Positions 59,581 to 64,000 of a DNA stretch of 64,000 nucleotides are shown here, piece after piece. Made by a program: the position numbers and the translations under genes. Within the stretch, counting starts at the first letter, position 1; each line of letters begins with the position of its first letter. The DNA lies in contig NC_133287.1 of assembly GCF_005239225.2 (NCBI RefSeq), positions 8,599,493 through 8,663,492 on the forward strand, given 5' to 3'. Source of the stretch: Populus alba (taxonomy: Eukaryota; Streptophyta; Magnoliopsida; Malpighiales; Salicaceae). The notes below the pieces were generated by a model that searched no databases, was not told where the DNA came from, and saw nothing but the letters and a program-made list of their open reading frames with translations.

Positions 59581-61155
59581 AAATGTTTCTTTTATAAAAG
59601 TAAATAACAAAATCACAGTTAAATTTGGGATTCTTCAAGGATTTTCTCTTTAGGGTCAGAATATATTGAATATACGATGTTTCGATCGATGCTTTTGTGT
59701 CTTTTAGCCGTGGCTAAGGGACAGCATGTTTTATAGCTTCACGACAGGGCATATCGTGCCTAAATGCATGCACTTTGCTTGGCCACACGGCAAGCCCACG
59801 CAAACTTTAGTTTTACTCGTCTTAAAATGTGGAAGACGCCACTACTAACTCAAATAATTGATCTCCATATCATTAAGAAGCTTAAGTAAAACTCAAACAA
59901 ATTCAAACTTTTTATTTTCAATTTTATGTATTTTAAATTTGGATTAAAACTTTATTATTAACTTGATAAATTTATATATACAAATTAATGATTGATTTTA
60001 AAAAATAATTTGTATATCTACTTGATAACTTGGAATAGAAAAAATTCTTAGCTCGCCGATGGCTACAAGCAAAACTATGCTCGGAATGTGCCAATGACAA
60101 ACACTTCTAGATAAATTTTAAGATATTGATTAAACTCTAAAGGGCTAGCTAGCTACGACAATTGTCGTGTTTTTTACCATGACTATAAACTTTTTGAGAA
60201 TAGTTTCAATAAGAATATTTCTTATAATAATCGTACAAAATTCCAGAACGAGTATTGTCCATATTTAATCTCTTTAATATAAATCAGTATATTCTTAACA
60301 CAAAAACGGTACACGTTAGGAAAAAAAAATAAAATTAAGAATACATCTAGACTGTTTGATCATGAATTCAATTGTCAACCCTATTAATTCACTGATCATG
60401 TGCTCTTAAATTTATTTATTTTTCTTTTTTTTTTCTTAATATTTAGAATTATTCTTTTTAACTAACATGATACGATATTTAAATTAATATCTAATTGAAT
60501 AATCATGTACCATGACTTGATTTTCACCAGCAATAACAGAATTTTTTATTTTATTCTAACATTTATATATTTCTGCTCATGTATTATTAACATTACAAGT
60601 GTTTTTTTGTTTTTTCTAAACACGGTTGTATTAAAATAAAAATCAATTCAGTGTTTATTTGAATTTTTTAATGGTTATGATATTTTCATATTAAAGCTTT
60701 TAAATTAAGAGATACAAGAAAAAATCATTGATTTGTCTAGTTACAATCAAATATATTTTAAAAAACACTTTAACTTTAAAATATAATACAACTCTATTAA
60801 TATCAAAGAAAGCCTAAGTATATGTTCGAAGAGAGTTCCTTCAGCTTCAAAGGAAAGTAGAAAGACCTTGACATAGTTTTCTTATCATCGAAGTTGAGTC
60901 CTACCTTTTTATTGCTTCAAAAAAGAAATCCCTTCTCGGCATGTATGCATTAAGGTACACGTCACGCGCGCACTCTAGCTCGTCTTAGAATTTGACACGC
61001 CCCTTGACACGGTTTTAAATAGAAGTTGTAATGATTAAGGAATAAATAAATCCACCACCGAAAATATTAATACCCCCCATGATTCCTTCTCATACTGCAA
61101 AATTAAAGCCAAAGGAAAAGCAAAACTTTGCTTGAGCACCTCTCTATTTTCATCC

Positions 61156-61584
61156 ATGGAGGCAACAAATCTCTCATCCTCCAGGCTTGTCCCGAGGCCA
61201 CTTTCTCTAGTGAAGCGATGCCCTCGAAGAAACACCATTGTTGCCCTTCATAGAGGAACTAATGGGCGAGACCGTGGGGGTAGGCTTGTAGATGAAAGCA
61301 TGATTGTGCTGCGATTACGAATTAAGGAGATGAAGATGTTGGAGGCATGCAACAACCCGCCTTCTCACTGGATGGAGTGGGAGAAACAATATTGCTTGCA
61401 TTGCAACTACAACAAAGATGTTTGTGAAGCAGTGGGGATGTTGCAGAACTATTTGATGAATGTGAGGCCAAGTCTGGCTCTAGGGATGGTGGCGCTTGTT
61501 TCGTTGAGTGTGCCCATCTCTGCCGGGGTGGTTTTGTTGCAGGCTATAGAGATAGCTATGGGAGTTCTGTCCGCCATACACTAG
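61156..61584 (+). CDS. Small membrane protein, unknown plant family (paralogue 3)
   Basis: A single-exon 142-residue protein, collinear without gaps with the copy at 49739. The ATG at 61156 is the first in frame; the upstream frame opens with TTG. Blocks kept are LVDESMIVLRLRIKEMKM, SHWMEWEKQYCLHCNYN, CEAVGMLQNYLMNVRPSLAL and a hydrophobic segment at about 108-130. Substitutions are mostly mild and the frame is intact, so the copy is probably under selection or recent. The TATA box found before the 49739 copy is replaced by 'aaaatattaata', so expression may differ. Function unknown. Confidence 0.83.
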   Translation: MEATNLSSSRLVPRPLSLVKRCPRRNTIVALHRGTNGRDRGGRLVDESMIVLRLRIKEMKMLEACNNPPSHWMEWEKQYCLHCNYNKDVCEAVGMLQNYLMNVRPSLALGMVALVSLSVPISAGVVLLQAIEIAMGVLSAIH

Positions 61585-61586
61585 AT

Positions 61587-61587
<1 letters not shown>

Positions 61588-61620
<33 letters not shown>
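61588..61620. repeat. (AC)n microsatellite in the 3' UTR
   Basis: About 33 bases of AC dinucleotide starting 4 bases after the stop codon, at the same position as the (AT)25 of the paralogue. Confidence 0.95.
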
Positions 61621-61622
<2 letters not shown>

Positions 61623-61880
61623 TGGTAGGGTAGAGATCTTTAGATACCAAGAATTCGTGAATATTAATGACTTTGATGATCTTCTGCACGGTTTGTGATC
61701 AACTTGTGCTATCCGGTTTACTTTGAGCTGATCATCAAATCCTTGCTTTCATGTATTCTGGTTATTATCAATATACCAATTAGTTCAGTTCATCAGTATA
61801 TATTCTTTTTTCTTTTTGTTTTATGATATTTGAGTTTCTTTAAATTTATAATATTACTCCTTCCTTCATATATGAAGAAG

Positions 61881-62745
61881 AAAGATTTCAAGATTCGAAA
61901 ATGCCTTGGTACCAAACTTATTATTATTATTTATTAATTAGCATATGTTTGATAATCAAATTAAAACCTGACAGTCCCTCTCCTCTCCCCACTTCTTCTT
62001 CTTCTTCTTCTTCATCTTCTTCTTCTTTAATTTGGTGCAGTAGCAACAGGTTTCATTTACCTAAATTTGGCGCAGTAGCAACAGGTAGCAGTCACCCACT
62101 CCCACTCACAAATCTGGCACCACCTCTTCTCTACTCATCCCAGGTTTTATTTTTTGTTCAATAATTTAGGGTTAGGGTTTATGTGTGTGTGTGTGTGTGT
62201 GTGTGTGTGATGCTCAAGTAAATGATTTTCCCTTTGTTGGTTGAAATTTAACAAAATAGAGTTCAAAATTAGTGCACTTAATTTGAGATTTGGATGATTA
62301 TGCAAATAGGGAAAATGGGTTTATAATTGTGTGGTTTGGGTGCTGGGGAAATTAAACAGTACGTGTTATGGTCTTTATGATGAGAATGGAGAAACAAAAT
62401 GTTGGTGAAGGCTGAATGGAATTGTGGGAGAATTTTTGGAGTTGTTTTGTGGTTTTGAAGGTTAAAAAAAGGGATGATTGTTGTGGTTTCAGGTTTGATG
62501 AGGAAGATGAGGAAGATGAAATGGGTATGGTAGTCTTGGATTGAGAGGAGGTTTTGTGGAGGAAAATGGGATTTGATGGAAGTGGTTTTGTTTTGTCTAG
62601 CTATGATTTTTAAAATTCTCAATTGAATCACCAAAGTATTCACTATTCACGATTACACCCTCCATCCATAATTAATATTTTATCTCATGATGTTATTTAT
62701 TTGTATTAGATTATTTTTAAGTTTTATATAATTGATTTTCAGATT
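61881..62745. other. Intergenic with simple repeats and a strand-biased G/T-rich block
   Basis: (CTT)n at about 61993-62027, a 13-bp direct repeat 'gcagtagcaacag' at 62037 and 62073, a telobox-like 'ttagggttagggttt' near 62165, (GT)n at about 62182-62209, then about 350 bp rich in G and T on the plus strand (62270-62600). Frames on both strands follow the bias; none looks like a gene. Confidence 0.45.
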
Positions 62746-62749
62746 TACC

Positions 62750-63840
62750 AATATAAAAGTTGCTCGTTCGATAACATTTGCGATGAAAACATTGTTTAGA
62801 TAGCTATTATTTCAATTGAGTTAACTTCATGAGTATCCTGAATGGATGAATATGGTAGGAGCTTGGTGGAGAAAGTTTAAGGTTAGATAATTAAATAACT
62901 CTTCTTTAAGTTACTAGTTTTAAAAAATATTAAAACTAATTAATATTTTCAAGAGAGTATGGGAAAGCTACAATGCAACTAGGTAAGTTTAAATCAACTA
63001 ATGTTATATTATCGTAAACCCTTATTCTTTTATTTTCTTAACTTATTTTTTTTTAATAAATTTCTATAACAAGTTGCGTAATATGATGCCCTCAAACATG
63101 CAATTAAGAAAGCCAACTCTAATGAAGTTAAGAAATGAAAAAGATATTAACTGAGGCATGTCATGGAGAGTAATTGGACATTGTTTCAATAATTTATAGA
63201 ATCAAATAGTTTCAGAAGGTGCTTCGGATCTAGTAAACAAAACATAAACATATAAACTTATCGTTCGATGAGCAAACATATAGAAGGAGCACTTCCATTT
63301 ATCAAAGGTGCAAAGCATCTAGTAAGAGCTCATTGTTATATATTTTATTATTTTTCTTGAAATTCCAAAGTGTTTATTTATGATAATTTTAACAAACTAT
63401 TTAATTTACAGGAAAAAACAGCTTGAGCGCAAACCAACTCTAGTGGAGTTATAAGAGAAAACTCATATAAAGAAAAGGGATAGGGGAAAAAGGAGAAAAT
63501 GAATTGTCTCTTTTTTGTTTTTATTTTGTAAGAGTCATATAACACTAGCTTGGCTTTGAAATTTGACGAAAACACTTTCACTCATTCTCTTCATGATCTT
63601 CAACGTTAGAGGCCGCTGCAAGTGATGGACCCTATAGGAATCAGGTTTATAGCATGCCTATGACAACAACCCGAGAAGTGGGGGCGGGTCCAAACTCACA
63701 TTCCGACCCAAGCAGTGCATCGCAAAACTTTAATGAACTAGTTTGAAAAAAAGTTCAAGAACAACTGTTTATTGAGATGCAGAATATGAGAACAAGAATG
63801 AGAGAAGATCTTAGAGAAAAAATGAGAGCAGCAATCCAAT
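62750..63840 (+). pseudogene. Degraded CACTA (En/Spm)-like protein fragment
   Basis: Exon-like scraps in order on the plus strand: a PEWMNMVGAWWRKFK piece ending at a GT near 62882, a HIEGALPFIKGAKHL piece at about 63280-63330, and a final coiled-coil piece VQEQLFIEMQNMRTRMRE near 63750-63840 ending at a stop. The order and the coiled-coil end fit the accessory protein of plant CACTA elements as I recall it. Stops occur between the pieces. Confidence 0.4.
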
Positions 63841-64000
63841 AAAATATTAGGATGTATTAGCTCATATGAGTGAATATATGAGAATACTTTTTACCTCCTC
63901 CTTCTAGACCTTTCGATTTAGGACATTTTCCTTCCCCTCATGGACTTTTTGTTTCAGGATGTTAGGAATTTTAATGTAATATGAGCTTTATGCAAGTACA

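Larger units (their letters stand above)
56701..59689. other. Gene-free stretch
   Basis: AT-rich, with a GC-richer patch at 57320-57500 ('gacgcggcacgtcgacatcc', 'gtacgcgtggcgg'), MITE-like copies at about 57785-57940 and 59385-59580, and no protein-like frame. Confidence 0.45.
59690..61880. repeat. Segmental duplication with membrane-protein gene, unit 2
   Basis: About 2.2 kb matching unit 1 at 48730-50465. It is longer because of extra DNA at about 59800-60230 upstream of the gene. Confidence 0.85.

Overview
This is a window of AT-rich plant nuclear DNA. The genes are split by GT-AG introns and sit far apart among many retrotransposon and DNA-transposon remnants. The protein sequences are eudicot-like. 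A tree of the poplar/willow family (Salicaceae) is my best guess, inferred from the look of the genes and repeats and not proven. I see no operons, no CRISPR arrays and no organellar insertion. I found no convincing undescribed system; the most unusual material is a small family of unrecognised membrane proteins, several nested duplications, and a miniature retrotransposon.

Layout. 1-2871: the 5' part of a decayed Ty3/gypsy retrotransposon on the minus strand (LTR, primer-binding site, gag-protease, reverse transcriptase). 3724-4933: a three-exon gene for a heavy-metal-associated (HMA) domain protein. 6526-11521: an orphan basic C-terminal exon, then a patchwork made of a duplicated 1.6 kb block (each copy carrying a TRIM element), two tandem ~550 bp units and a gypsy RNase H scrap. 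12015-23190: two long direct copies of a segment, each holding one intact intronless carboxylesterase gene of the CXE18 type. 23190-33400: gene-poor DNA with three kinds of tandem repeat and a broken Pelota gene fragment.

33447-33893 (minus), 49739-50167 (plus) and 61156-61584 (plus) encode three paralogues of a ~145-residue protein with one clear C-terminal membrane segment and a basic, plastid-transit-like start. The latter two lie in a duplicated ~2 kb segment. Between them are an LTR-like gene desert (34-39 kb), a hAT-like MITE, and the one large conserved gene, a 14-exon class II histone deacetylase of the HDA5 type (41664-46947). The region from 50.5 kb to the end is mostly transposon debris (CACTA-like and LTR-like) with a notable palindrome/hairpin cluster near 51.9 kb.

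The genes do not form a pathway. Their roles are separate: metal binding (HMA), ester hydrolysis (CXE), chromatin deacetylation (HDA5) and an unknown probable plastid membrane role. What links the window is duplication: the CXE pair, the membrane-protein pair and the TRIM block are all local direct duplications at different stages of divergence.
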